From Litsea cubeba (lineage: Eukaryota > Streptophyta > Magnoliopsida > Laurales > Lauraceae): DNA of 64,000 bases. The translations under genes and the position numbers were made by a program. The notes under the pieces are model-generated. The model saw only the letters and a program-made list of their open reading frames with translations, was not told where the DNA came from and did no database searches. Location of the stretch: contig CM022949.1 of NCBI GenBank assembly GCA_012931725.1, forward strand, positions 60,326,106-60,390,105, read 5' to 3'. Of this stretch, positions 1 through 11,026 are shown piece after piece (the stretch's first letter is position 1; each line of letters opens with the position of its first letter).

Positions 1-1560
1 ACGAGGGACATCGAGCGCACCCCCTTGCCCAAAAGGTTCTCCGTCCCGCGGTTCGTCCCCTACGACGGACTGTCCGATCCATCCGCTCACCTCCGTCACT
101 TTTCCCAGAAGATGTCCATCTGGGGAAACGAGGGCCACCTTAACTGCAAGATCTTCTCCTCCAGTTTGGGTGACCTCCCTCTGAAGTGGTTCTGCGCCCT
201 CCCAGAGAAGTCGATTTCGAGTTGGAAGGAGCTCCAGCTCTCCTTTCTGAAGAAGTTCCAAGCTTACAGCGCCGTCCCCAAGAAAGAAGGGGACCTTCTC
301 GCCCTGAGGATGAAGCAGGGTGAGACCCTCGCCAAGTTCGCCCGACGATTCTGGGCGGTTTACAGCCAGATCGAGGGCACTAGGGAAGAGATAGCAATCT
401 ACGCCTTCCAGCATGCCCTGATCCCCGGCCACGACCTCCGGAAGGACTTGGTCGGAGACCCTCCAGAGTCCATGCCAGAGCTAATGTTTCGGATAAAGCG
501 CTTTGTCGCCTGGGAGGAAGATGAAATCCAGGCTCGGGAAGAGGACGAAAGACCGGAGCCCGAGCAGAAGAGTAGCCAGCCTCGGCAGAGAGGCGGGAAG
601 CCCTTCCAGAAGCAGGAGCCCAAGCAGGCCTGGGCCGCCAGTTCGGCGAAGCCTACGTCGTCCTGGTCTGGGGGCACCTGGAGGCCCAGACCCCCCACCA
701 GCGCCGGTCAGAGCGTCAACGTCGTCTTCAAGGAGCCGATATACCGTATCCTGAGCAAGATAAAGACCAAGCCGTTCTTCAAGTGGCCTCCGCCCTTGAG
801 GAATGAGCCCACCTCCGGCAGCCGAAGCAATCTCTACTGCTCCTACCACAAAGGTAAAGGGCACAAGACCGAGGACTGCAATTCTCTGAAGTGGTACCTG
901 GAGAGGCTAGCCAGCGAAGGCCACATTCCAGAGTTCGTCAAGGCAGAAGATGCCGGCGGCAGCGAGGGCCGAGTTCACCAGAGCGCGGCTCGGGAGCCAG
1001 ACAGTGAGGATTCCGAGAAGATTATTAACGTGATCCATCTGGCGTCCTCAGTCCCCTCTCCCTCATCTCATGGAGGCTCGCGGGCCCGCGCCGAGGCCAG
1101 GCGAGCGTCGCATGGGAAGGAGGTGATGAAAGCCGAGCTCGCACCGGCATCCAAGAGAGCCCGCCGCGACCGACCTGCTATCTCGTTCTCAGATAAGGAT
1201 CTAGAGGGAATCCAGCTCCCTCACAACGACCCCCTGCTCCTCACAATGAAGCTAAGAGACTTCACCGTGAAGAGGATCCTCGTCGACTCCGGCAGCTCTT
1301 CCGAGGTCCTCTACTACGATTGCTTCAAGAAGATGAACCTCTCGGAAGCAGACCTCACGGAGGTCCGTGCACCCCTGTTAGGTTGTCCGCCACGCCAGTC
1401 TATCCCAAGGGTAGGATCACCTTGGAGACCCGAGTCGGCAGAGCCTCCGTGTTGGCCGAGTTCCTGGTCGTGGACGCCCCTTCTCCCTACAACGTCATCT
1501 TGGGCAGAACGTGGCTCCACAAGTTGGAAGCAGTCCCTTCTTCCCTCCACCAGAAGCTGA
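1..1560 (+). pseudogene. gag: Tat gag and first half of protease (5'-partial, frameshifted)
   Basis: The frame is open to the left edge; the first apparent start (25) is a TTG, so this is an internal piece. The early part resembles the retrotransposon gag (capsid) domain, with the family-like run YDGLSDPSAHL near residue 21. A basic, Pro-rich linker follows. A zinc knuckle of the Tat type, C-X2-H-X4-H-X4-C, has ligands at 838, 847, 862 and 877. The protease active site D-S-G is at 1285-1293. About 90 bases later the protease homology leaves this frame near 1375-1390 and continues in another, which suggests a single-base indel. The last ~55 codons to 1560 are out-of-frame read-through. Gag would form the particle and bind RNA; protease would cut the polyprotein. 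Confidence 0.85.
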
Positions 1561-3980
1561 AGTTCGTCCTCGAGAACAAGGAGGGCAAAATGGAAGTGGT
1601 CACAGTGGAGGGAGATCAGCAGCAGGCCAGGCAGTGCATGCTGGCCGCGGTCCCAGCAGTGAAAGAGCCAGAGCGCGTCAACCTCGCCGAATTCGAGAAA
1701 GGCCTAGATGAAATCGGCCGAGATCCCGAGAAGAAAAGCATTGAGGACCTGGCCGAGGTCAGGCTGAACTCGGCAGACCCAGACAGATTCTTCCTGATCG
1801 GCACCCAGCTGCCAGACGAAGAGAGAGCCGAGCTCTCAAGGCTCCTGACGCAGAACGTCGACGTCTTTGCTTGGAGCCCGAGTGAAATGCCTGGGGTCAA
1901 CCCCGAGGTCATGTGCCACAAGCTAAATGTGGACCCCAACCACAAGCCAGTGGTGCAGAGGGCCCGAAGGACAGGGCTGCAGCAGACGGATGCGGTCGTC
2001 GAAGAGGTCGACAACTTGCTGAAGGCAGGAGCCATCCGGGAAGTCCAGTACCCGGTCTGGCTGGCCAACACGGTGGTGGTCAAGAAGAAAACTGGTAAAT
2101 GGAGGGTGTGCGTGGACTTCACAGACTTGAACAGGGCCTGCCCTAAAGATAGTTTCCCCCTTCCAAAGATTGACCAACTGATCGACGCCACCGCTGGCCA
2201 CGACCGAATGAGCTTCCTCGACGCCTACAGAGGCTACCACCAGATCCCACTATACGAGCCTGACGAGGAGAAAACGTCATTCATAACCCCCCGCGGCACT
2301 TATTGCTACAAGGTGATGCCCTTCGGGCTAAAGAACGCGGGGGCGACCTATCAGCTCCTCGTGACAAAGATGTTCCAGGCTCAGCTCGGCCGAACGGTAG
2401 AGGTGTACATCGACGACATGGTCGTCAAATCAGTGCACTCCAGCGACCACCTGGCGGATCTTGGCCAAGTCTTCGACATCCTTCGCGCGTACAAGCTCAA
2501 GCTAAATGCCTCCAAGTGCGCCTTCGGCGTAGCCTCTGGCAAGTTCCTCGGCAGCTTGGTAACGCGGAGGGGGATAGAGGCTAATCCAGACCAGATCACC
2601 GCGATCCAGGGCATTCAGAGCCCCTCTACCACGAAAGAAGTCCAGAAGCTCACGGGAATGGCTGCAGCACTCAATCGCTTCATCAGCCGGTCATCAGATA
2701 AGTGCAGGCCTTTCTTTCAGCTTCTGAAGAAAAATTTAAAATTCCAGTGGACCCCTGAGTGCGACCAGGCATTGGCCGCGCTCAAAACCTATTTGATGTC
2801 ACCACCCTTACTCTCCACCCCAACTCCGGGGGAGGTTTTGTATTTATATCTTGCGGTCTCGGATCACGCAGTGAGCTCCGTCCTCATCAGAGAGGACGAG
2901 GGAGTTCAGAAACCAATTTACTATACGAGCAAGACCCTGCTCGATGCCGAGACCAGATACCTTTTGTTGGAGAAGCTTGCGTTGGCTCTCGTCAGTGCCT
3001 CCCGCAAGCTCTCCCATTATTTTCAATCCCACACCATTGTGGTGATCACGGAGCATCCACTCCGTTCAATATTCAAGAAGGCTGGCTTTTCAGGGCGAAT
3101 ATCAAAGTGGACAGTTGAACTGGGGCAGTATGATATACAGTACCGTCCCCGAACTGCGATCAAAGCCCAGATTCTAGCAGACTTCATCGTTGAGTTCGTC
3201 TCGCCCAATTCAGCTCCGACCCAGCCCGGCACGGCACTGGGGGGTACAGGGCACGAGCCAGAAGTGACCGAGGTCGAACAGTCTCCCGCCCAGGCATGGA
3301 AGATCTTTGTCGACGGATCGTCCACCTCCAAGAGAGTTGGCGCCGGCATAGTCCTCCAATCGCCAGAGGGTCTGGTCATAGAGCAGGCTTTCACCCTGGA
3401 CTTTAAAGCAACGAACAATGAGGCAGAGTATGAAGCACTGATAGCAGGGTTGAACAGCGCCCAGATCCTCGGAGCCCAGCACCTGGTGATCTTCAGCGAT
3501 TCTCAACTGGTAACTAGCCAGCTCGCTGGAGACTACCAGGCCAGGGACGACAGGATGGCGGCCTACTTAGCCCTTGCAAAAAGACTGCTGTCTCATTTCC
3601 AGAAAGCCGAGGTCAGGCAAATATCCCGAGATACCAACACGCACGCAGATGCGCTTGCAAACCTGGCCTCTGCCGTCGAAGCAGGGAAGAAAAGGACCAT
3701 TGAGGTTGGGTCAATATCAAGGTCAAGCTTAGAACTCCATTCATCTCGGCTTGTCCTCTGGGCTGACCTCGTCCCAAGCTGGATGGATCCAATCGTCGCC
3801 TACTTGAAGGACGATCATCTCCCTGAAGACAAGACTGAAGCCCACCGGATCAGACTCATGGCAGCTCGATTCTGGCTCTCTCCCGAAGGCAAACTCTACA
3901 GGAAATCCTTCACAGGTCCTTACCTCCAATGCGTCCACCCGAGCAAAGTGGACGACTTCCTGTATGAGATCCACGAATGA
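1380..3980 (+). pseudogene. pol: Tat pol: protease C-half, RT, RNase H, archaeal-type RNase H
   Basis: In the frame opening at 1320 the protease resumes near 1385 and ends with an ILGRTWLH motif near 1497-1520. Reverse transcriptase follows at about 1990-2520, with the catalytic YIDDM at 2406-2420. A Ty3-type RNase H covers about 2750-3190. A linker leads to a second RNase H at about 3294-3680, with FVDGS (Asp at 3312), an NNEAEYEAL motif, FSDSQ and a final HADAL. This second enzyme is the archaeal-like RNase H typical of Tat. The frame ends at a TGA (3978-3980) inside the integrase zinc-binding region, where coding homology continues unchanged. I read this as a point nonsense mutation in an original single gag-pol frame. 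Confidence 0.9.
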
Positions 3981-5027
3981 ATCTGCGGCAGTCACATAGG
4001 CGGTCGATCACTGGCCTACAGAGCAATAAGCCAGGGTTACTGGTGGCCCTACATGCAGAAGGACGCGCAGGTGTACGCCAGGAAATGCGAGAAGTGCCAG
4101 AAGTTCTCCCACTCTCTCCATCAGCCAGCGCAAGATCTGAGTCCCCTCACTAGCCCATGGCCCTTCGCTCAATGGGGCCTGGACATTGTGGGGCCTCTTC
4201 ACCGAGCTCCAGGGAACAAGATATGGCTGATAGTCGCTACGGACTACTTCACAAAATGGATAGAAGCTGAACCGTTGTCCTCAATCACGGACAGGGACTC
4301 CAGGAACTTCGTTTGGAAAAACATCCTAACAAGGTTCGGCATCCCCAGGACCCTGATTTCGGACAACGGGACTCAGTTCGACTCCAAGTCCTTCAGAGAC
4401 TTCTGCCAAGAACACGGTATCAGAAACCATTACTCCACTCCGGCATATCCGCAGAGTAATGGCCAAGTAGAAATCTCTAACAAAGTGATCCTGGACAGCC
4501 TGAAGAAGCGACTGGACAAGGCAAAGGGAAGATGGACAGAGGAGCTTCCGAGCGTGCTATGGGCATATAGAACAACTCCAAGGAAATCCACCTCGGCGAC
4601 ACCTTTCTCTCTGGCCTACGGGATGGAGGCGGTCATTCCTTTAGAAATCGGCCTTCCTACCCTGAGGACAGAGCTGGTCGACCAAGGCCGAAACGACACG
4701 AACCTGGCAATGGAGCTGGAGCTGGCAGACGAGCGCCGAGAAGCAGCAGCCTTGCGACTGACCGACTATCAGCAATGGTTAGCCAGGGCATACAATCAAA
4801 ATGTCAAAGAAAGGAGATTCTCCGTGGGAGAGCTGGTTCTAAAGAAGACCCTGCCAGCTGATAAAGACCCAAAACGAAGGGAAGCTGGCTCCGAACTGGC
4901 ATGGCCCGTTCAGGGTGGTCTCACTGGCAGGGAAATCAGCCTACAAGCTCGAAGACTTGGAGGGCAAGCCACTGCCGAGATCGTGGAATGCATCCCACTT
5001 AAAGAAATTCTATTTCTAAAGATGTAA
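3981..5027 (+). pseudogene. Tat integrase (3' part of pol)
   Basis: This continues in the pol frame just after the TGA. It holds most of the H2C2 zinc-binding module (GSHIGG, GYWWPYM, CEKCQKF) and a DDE catalytic core. The core acids are the Asp of LDIVGPL at 4182, the Asp of SDNGTQF at 4362 and the Glu of NGQVEISNK at 4470. Coding similarity in the C-terminal domain changes frame around 4870-4930; the typical ending of this family is read in another frame and stops near 5019. The integrase would insert the element's cDNA. It is broken at both ends, so inactive here. Confidence 0.88.
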
Positions 5028-5105
5028 TGAATCTCAGAATCAATGAAAGCAGCTTTCGCCCTGTCATCAATCTGTCTTCTCTCTTTGACTGACTCCGGCA
5101 GCTCA

Positions 5106-5485
5106 GGGTCCACCGCCCTGGAAAAGGCCTCGAGTTCGAACACTCGGCCGATTCCTAAAGTCCGGGTTTTACCCCACTCAAGGGTCCACCGCCCTGGAAA
5201 AGGCCTCGAGTTCGAACACTCGGCCGATTCCTAAAGTCCGGGTTTTACCCCACTCAAGGGTCCACCGCCCTGGAAAAGGCCTCGAGTTCGAACACTCGGC
5301 CGATTCCTAAAGTCCGGGTTTTACCCCACTCAAGGGTCCACCGCCCTGGAAAAGGCCTCGAGTTCGAACACTCGGCCGATTCCTAAAGTCCGGGTTTTAC
5401 CCCACTCAAGGGTTTACCGCCCTGGAAAAGGCCTCGAGTTCGAACACTCGGTCGTTTCCTAAAGTCCGGGTTTACACACCCCTCA
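5106..5485 (+). repeat. Five 76-bp tandem repeats just after Tat pol
   Basis: Units start at 5106, 5182, 5258, 5334 and 5410, exactly 76 bp apart. The first four are almost identical; the fifth differs at a few bases and fades out by 5485. Each unit contains CTCGAGTTCGAACACTCGG, rich in short palindromes (CTCGAG, TTCGAA). The array begins about 90 bp after the pol reading ends. Tandem repeats downstream of pol are known in Tat elements. The near identity points to recent expansion or homogenisation. Confidence 0.95.
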
Positions 5486-6826
5486 AAGATCGTTGCCGAA
5501 CTCATGCTCATATAGCCGAGACCAGCGGAATTATGGATCCACCTCGGCGCAAGACAGTTCGTCTTGGCCAAAGCCAGCCATTTCTGCCAAGGTCAGTTTT
5601 TAAGAAAGAAAGAGCTGTGCAAGCACTGAAGCGCAAGAAAGCAGCACAAAAACACAAGTATTCCAAGACAGTGCAGGGAAAGTAAAAGAGAATGCAAAAG
5701 CATTGTACACAGTTCAAGTGATCGCAAAATTCTTCCTTTTTATTCATTGTAAACTGCTTCATTACAAAGGTTACAGAAAATAAAATACAGAAAGGAGGAT
5801 CACAATCCTCTAAAAATAGAAAATAAAGTGAAAGACTGGGAGACTCTGATCTTCACCGACTCTTCAGGCTACAGGCTCGAAGACGCCGGTTCGTTGCCTG
5901 GAGGTTCTGAGGGATCCTGAATTTCAGCGAGCTCTACAATACACTTTGGTTGGTCAGACCAAAGCGATTGCAGAGCCCCTCCAGTTCGGAGGCCCTGGAC
6001 CTCGCTGAGCTCTTCAACACCCTCCTGTCAGTAAGACCAACCGAAGTTTGAAGAACCCCCAGGTCCAGCGGGGCCTCAATCCCACCCCTCGTCCGGCGTT
6101 CGCGCAAGACCGTGCCAGACGCAGAGGGCGCCACCATCCCACAGTTGCAGAAGACTCCCCTGCAACCGGACCAGGGACGGTTGGCCGTGAACCAGCGTTC
6201 AGAGAGCGCATGGTCCACGGGGAATTCCTTCGGAGAGCGCGCGGACCACGATGGGCTTCCCCCCTCGGAGATAGCCGTCCACAGGTGCAGGGGTTCCCCC
6301 CGGATCAAAGGTTCCAAAACGTCCACTGGACATGGCTCCTACAACTATGTGAATTAAACTATCCTAATTCCATTTCTTTTCTTCTCCCATGGCGAGCCTA
6401 CTACCCCTACTTATAGGAAGAAGAAGGGCTCAATCTCCGAAGGAAGTTAAGGGGCGAAGTCTCCCACGCGTTACATGGGACGCACGTCTTCCTGTCTGTT
6501 GACCAGCGATTCCTATGGCGCCATGTGGAGACGTCCGCCCGTTTCCGTCATCGGCCGTATCACCATGCTTACTGCTATTTAATGTCTCCAGAATACGGAG
6601 AACCGGCACAGACAGCTATGAAGACCGTTTGACTCTCTCTACCTCGAGGGTCACGCGTCACAGTAAGGGCATTCAATACCATTCAATAGCACATCCAGAA
6701 GCAAAAGAGAGAAAAATGCAGGGAAAAATGCACAAGTAAAGGAGCCTGTTTTTCATTAATAACAAAGAGTATTACAGGGCTGAAGAAGCATTACATACAA
6801 AAGGCCAAAGATAAAAAGAAGCAAGG
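5486..6826. other. Tat non-pol region between the 76-bp array and the antisense gene
   Basis: Apart from the possible minus-strand ORF at 5934-6326 I recognise no coding sequence here. TTAATGAAAAAC on the minus strand near 6750 may belong to the polyadenylation region of the antisense gene that ends at 6827. This is inference from position and composition only. Confidence 0.4.
5934..6326 (-). other. Possible second antisense ORF in the Tat 3' region (130 codons)
   Basis: A 130-codon frame starts with ATG at 6326 on the minus strand. A TATA-like CCTATAAG (minus strand, 6410-6417) lies about 85 bases upstream. I recognise no domain in the product. The + strand of the same stretch is also open in other frames, so openness alone is weak evidence. 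It is listed because Tat elements are known to carry extra ORFs here, sometimes antisense. It may be chance. Confidence 0.25.
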
Positions 6827-7263
6827 TTACTGTGGCTTCGGCGACTCCACCAGGTCGATCACCGTATCTACTGGACCAGCAGCATCGGCCGCGACCGTGA
6901 CCTTACTTGGGGCGTCGCTGGCAGAAGGGGCTTCAACCGGTACCTCAGCCGAAGCAGGGGCAGAAGAGGCCTCACCTTGAGGCACGGCCGAAGCGTCGCT
7001 GGCGACCGGGGCATCGCTCGGGGCCGGGGCAACTGGAGCGTCGTCTGAAGCAGGAACGACTGCAGGAGCTTCGTCAGGGGCACTTTCAGCTGCAGGGGCG
7101 GGGCTCGGCTCAGGAGCCGGGTCCGAGTACTTCGGTAGGTCCCGATAGACAGGGTGATCTTCAGGGACCCCCGCACGTCTCAGTGCGGCCAGGCATCCTT
7201 CCTCGAACAGAATGGAGGTGATCTCCTCCACCCGCTTCTCATACAGCTCCGTGGCATGGTCCA
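6827..7263 (-). pseudogene. C-terminal part of the Tat antisense gene (cut off by Tekay-1)
   Basis: On the minus strand this frame encodes a helical start (ATELYEKRVEEITSILFEEG), then GVPEDHPVYRDLPKY, then a Pro/Ala/Ser-rich acidic tail ending with a stop at 6827. Reading upstream runs into the Tekay-1 5' LTR at 7264, so an apparent start a few codons earlier is LTR-derived. It should be the 3' end of the gene whose other exons lie at 17667-19473. The coding sequence between this piece and 17667 is probably partly deleted, because Tekay-1 lacks its right LTR end and duplication. TTAATGAAAAAC about 80 bases downstream may belong to the poly(A) region. Confidence 0.6.
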
Positions 7264-7602
7264 TGTGAGACCCCACCCCTGGTGGGCCCTCAATGTGAAT
7301 TTGAATACTACATATTAGCCTAAGTACTTTAATTATACTAATTATGGGACTTAGTGAGGGTAGCTATGTATTTTCCTAGGGTTAGACTAGTGGTGTAATT
7401 AGTAGAGTCAATAGGGTGTCTTTTGTTATTCTTAGAGTTAGTTAGTTTGTTAGAGGCCCTAGCTAGAGTTTTGTATTTACTATAGGGGGTTTGCACCAAA
7501 GAATCTTCTAGAAGCCCACCTAAAGACCTAAATACCCTCTGCCCTAACCCTAATCCTATTCTAACCCCAAGGGCAATTTTGTCCCTAACCCAAAAACCCA
7601 AC

Positions 7603-7611
7603 CTATATAAA
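7603..7611 (+). promoter_or_regulatory. TATA box of Tekay-1 5' LTR
   Basis: CTATATAAA sits about 340 bp into the LTR, followed by a C/T-rich leader. The same box is at 16051-16059 in the 3' LTR and 28767-28775 in the Tekay-2 3' LTR; in the Tekay-2 5' LTR one A is missing (20272-20279). Position and conservation support a Pol II core promoter. Confidence 0.7.
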
Positions 7612-8319
7612 CAAAACCCTCCCCCTGCCCTAACAACTACTGTTCATCTCCTTTTTCCTTTCTCTCCTCTCTTCTTCTTCCCCAATTCCCTCCAACGAAC
7701 CATCATCTCTCCTCCGATCTCTCTCTTCTTCTCCTCTCGCCCCAGAAATCCTCGACAGAAGGCCTGCCGAGACCCTGCCTTTTGGTTTCCCTGTGGTTTT
7801 CTTTCTTTTCCTTCTACCTTCAATCGATCAAGGCAAGTGCACTGTGCTGGTAGTTTAGATTGCATGTTTCCTTCCTTTGATTGGCAGTAGAATTTCAATT
7901 TGTAATATGTATGTTTAGATCGATCCTTGAGCATGTTTGTTCGGTTCCTTTGGCCATTGATGGATGGGATTACCTCATTTGGATGATCAATGGCCGGTTG
8001 ATGATGGGGGGAATGATGTAGGAATGATTTATTTTGCTTCTGTAATGGTCTATGGAGAAACCCAGGAGAATTGGGTCACAGGAATGAGTTTCCGGAGATG
8101 GGTTCTTGTCATCTCACAGTATTGAGATCGGAATCGAAGAAGGACCACCCTTGGTAGATCAGGACCCTACGTCTATGTGAGGGGGCCTGTGCGACCATAG
8201 GGTGCTACTTGATCTGGATTCTGATCAGAGGTGGACCACCATTCCTGTGCTTAATGAAGAGGAGTTGTGTCCTGTCGCAGAACTGGGTTCTGTAACAGAA
8301 CACAACACTGATAGGAGAG

Positions 8320-8900
8320 ATGGGCAGAGTCCAGCGATGGCCGAGCTCAGCATTTGCAGAGCCCAGCGGTTGCCGAGCTCAGCGTTATCGCAGCTCAGCA
8401 ACTGCCGAACTCAGTACTTGCAGAGCCCAGCGGTTGCCGAGCTCAGCGTTAGCGCAGCTCAGCAACTGCCGAGCTCAGCACTGGCCGAACTCAGCGATGG
8501 CTGGATTCAACACTAGCTGAACTCAGAGTTCTGCCGAGCATAATGGTCGATGAGATCCACGTTTAGCCGAGCTAAGTATCTAGGCCGAGCTCAGTGCTCA
8601 AAGCCGAGTTCAGTGTTACGGCCGAACTCAGTGTTATGGCCGAACTCAGTGTTTTACTGAGCTCAGCGCCAGACCGGGTTCCGTGCCAGACCGGACTTCG
8701 AGCTTAGCCGAACTCAGTGCTTAACCGAGCTGAGAGCTAAACCAATCTCAATGCCTAGCCGAACTCAATGCATTTTCTGAACTCAGTTGGGTGGCCGAAC
8801 TGAGCTAGGCCCTTTGCCGAGCTGAGCTGGGTGGCCGAACTGAGTATCAATTGAGCTCCATTGCTTAGCCGAACTCCGAGATGGATTTCCAAAAAGGCGG
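8320..8900 (+). repeat. GCCGARCTCAG short-motif array in Tekay-1 5' LTR
   Basis: About two dozen copies of a 10-11 base motif, GCCGAACTCAG or GCCGAGCTCAG, occur at irregular spacing, often followed by TGTT or TGCT. Many copies contain the palindrome GAGCTC. The array lies downstream of the TATA box, so it should be within the transcribed leader. It is conserved in all four LTRs of the family here (also 16768-17330, 21045-21600 and 29545-30095). Confidence 0.85.
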
Positions 8901-10863
8901 GATTTCAACAAAGGAGACTAGAACCTGGGACATTCCCTTTAGCCAGAATTCTTAGTGTGCACGGCCAACTACCCAGGCCAGGGAGTTAGCCGAACTCACA
9001 GGAAGTTCTGGACAAACAGGCTTTGCCTGTAGGGTGTTTTTCCTTCTCTGGTCCCAGTGTGCCGAGCTGACCGCCCAGGCCAGAAGGTCGGCTGAGCACA
9101 CTGTGTACAGTGACGATCCCCAGATTCTAATTTCTATTGTTGCAATCATATGTAGGGCCCATTGACCATTCAAATAGACTTCCATCACTGTGCCAGCCAC
9201 GAGTTAATGGTACGGCTCAACCTTGACTCATGGGGTCCACTAAGTAAAGTCCAGGTTATGTAATCTTAGGTGATTCGACCTTTATACGTTACCAAATGAT
9301 GCACATAACTTCTAAGCACCAAACACAATATTCCTTAGCATCTGTGGTTTCACTTAAAGATCGAATTACCTGAAATGGACCTGTATCCGAAAGTGGACCA
9401 TTTACCTAGGTTGGACTGTTGTTATCTCCCTTTGATCCTCGTACTTGGAGATTCATCTCCCTCATACTATGACTATCACTCTATTGTCCTTATTATTGCT
9501 TATACCTGTTAATTAAATGGAAAATGGAGGACCTAAACCTAGGAATACGTAGAGGTGACCCGGTAATTTGATTTGGTGGATCATTGACCCGTGTCTGTGG
9601 CTAGGCGGGCCCTTTTTATGGCCTAAGTTGGTTATGAATTACCCTAGAATGGAGAGGTTAGATTGTATGGGCTGGTGACCCATTGTGGATGTAAATGGAT
9701 CATATGTCATTGAACATGGACTTGTATATCATATGGACTGTTATAGATCAGGCCATGTATTTGGTGGGCCTTGGTATGGATCCAATGATGGAATTGGACT
9801 TGGACTATGATCCACAGTTTATATTGAGTACTTGGACCTCTTAGGGACTTTTGTTAGGACCTTGTTCACGCAAGGTAAAGCCTAGACAGACACAGACCTT
9901 TATTGTTTCCGAGTCGGCATAGACATTCACTGAGTTGATTTAAGCTCAGCCAGTTGGACTGATCATCACTGGTAGGAGCTATTGAGATTTGTTGTGTGGC
10001 TATCATGATGAGCACTGTTGGGACGGACGGTGTGATGCCGGTTCCGGTCGTTGTGGATGATGTTGGTGATATTTTGCAGGGTTAGTAATCCCTAGCATTA
10101 GCTTAGGATCCCTACCGCGACTGTGTTCAGTATGGGAGGGCCGCGGCATAATATCCCGCGGTGACCAGCTTATGTGGATGTGCCATATTGTGTAGGTTTA
10201 TTACTGTTATGCTTATTATGATTCTACATTGTTATCTTGCACGACTGCATAGCATATGTACCTTTGTTACTCTCTTAACTTTATACATGTCTTTACTCAT
10301 TTTGATGCATACATTCTATATTATCTGCATATTGTGACTTGCCAGATCTTTAGATCTGACCCACTCTTGGTGCTTAGGTCTTGACCCCGAGTTCGAGGGC
10401 GATGCGTTCGCACTCGTTGAGGTGCCCGTAGCTGGCGACTACGGATGGGGGCCGGCCGACCATGAGGTCGAGCCGGAAGGTGGAGAGCCGACACTAGCTG
10501 CAGGGGTCTGAGTGTTCTTTTGTCTGGGTTTTGAGAGACATTTGTTTGTGAGTTGGGTAGTAATGAAAAATATGTAATTAAACTTTGATTTGTTATCTCT
10601 ATACATTTAGGCTGGACATCAGCCCATCTACATTTGACATATATACGGTGATACCTTATGCTTCCGCTATCTCTGTATGGCTTCCGCTTATAATACGCTT
10701 CCGCAATAATAACTGTTGTTACATATTCGTTCAAAAAGTTTTAAATTGGACCTCACTGCGGACCTACGATCTTGGAAGTTCTCGGATTTTCCGGGAAGTA
10801 GCGCGCCAATTTCGGTACTTTGACGATTTTCTCGGTATCCGGAATTGGGGCGTTACAATTTTA

Positions 10864-10875
10864 TGGTATCAGAGC
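10864..10875 (+). promoter_or_regulatory. Primer binding site, initiator-Met tRNA (Tekay-1)
   Basis: TGGTATCAGAGC starts six bases after the LTR end and is complementary to the 3' end of plant initiator methionine tRNA. It would prime minus-strand DNA synthesis. Confidence 0.95.
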
Positions 10876-11026
10876 GGGCAAGTCTCTAGGAAATAAAATA
10901 CACTAGAAACTTTAGGACGTAGTGAGGATCTCAGTGTGGGGGTACGTATAGGGTCGATGGATCGGGTAGAATCAGTGTAGTCCTAAGTGTTGGACTTAAA
11001 CTAACCTAATTTCTTTCTCTTAACAG

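Larger units (their letters stand above)
7264..10857 (+). repeat. Tekay-1 5' LTR (3,594 bp)
   Basis: The LTR begins TGTGAGACC and ends GTTACA, followed six bases later by the PBS. The TATA-like box at 7603 gives a short U3 of about 340 bp; the remaining ~3.2 kb is probably transcribed. A telomere-like run CCCTAACCCTAA lies at 7542-7553, just upstream. The central part (8320-8900) is packed with a GCCGARCTCAG motif. Open frames inside the LTR show no protein family and I treat them as non-coding. Confidence 0.93.

Noticed and set aside
7542..7553. Telomere-like CCCTAACCCTAA
   Set aside because: Only two units, present in each Tekay LTR before the TATA box; more likely a promoter element than an interstitial telomere.
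7579..7934. Frames of about 100 codons near the Tekay LTR TATA (also 16027-16382)
   Set aside because: They translate the C/T-rich leader; repeated only because the LTR is repeated.
8202..8520. + strand frames with repeated AELS/PSSAL peptides (also 16650-16968, 20948-21235, 29445-29732)
   Set aside because: These are translations of the GCCGARCTCAG array inside LTRs, start in non-coding sequence and differ between copies through indels.
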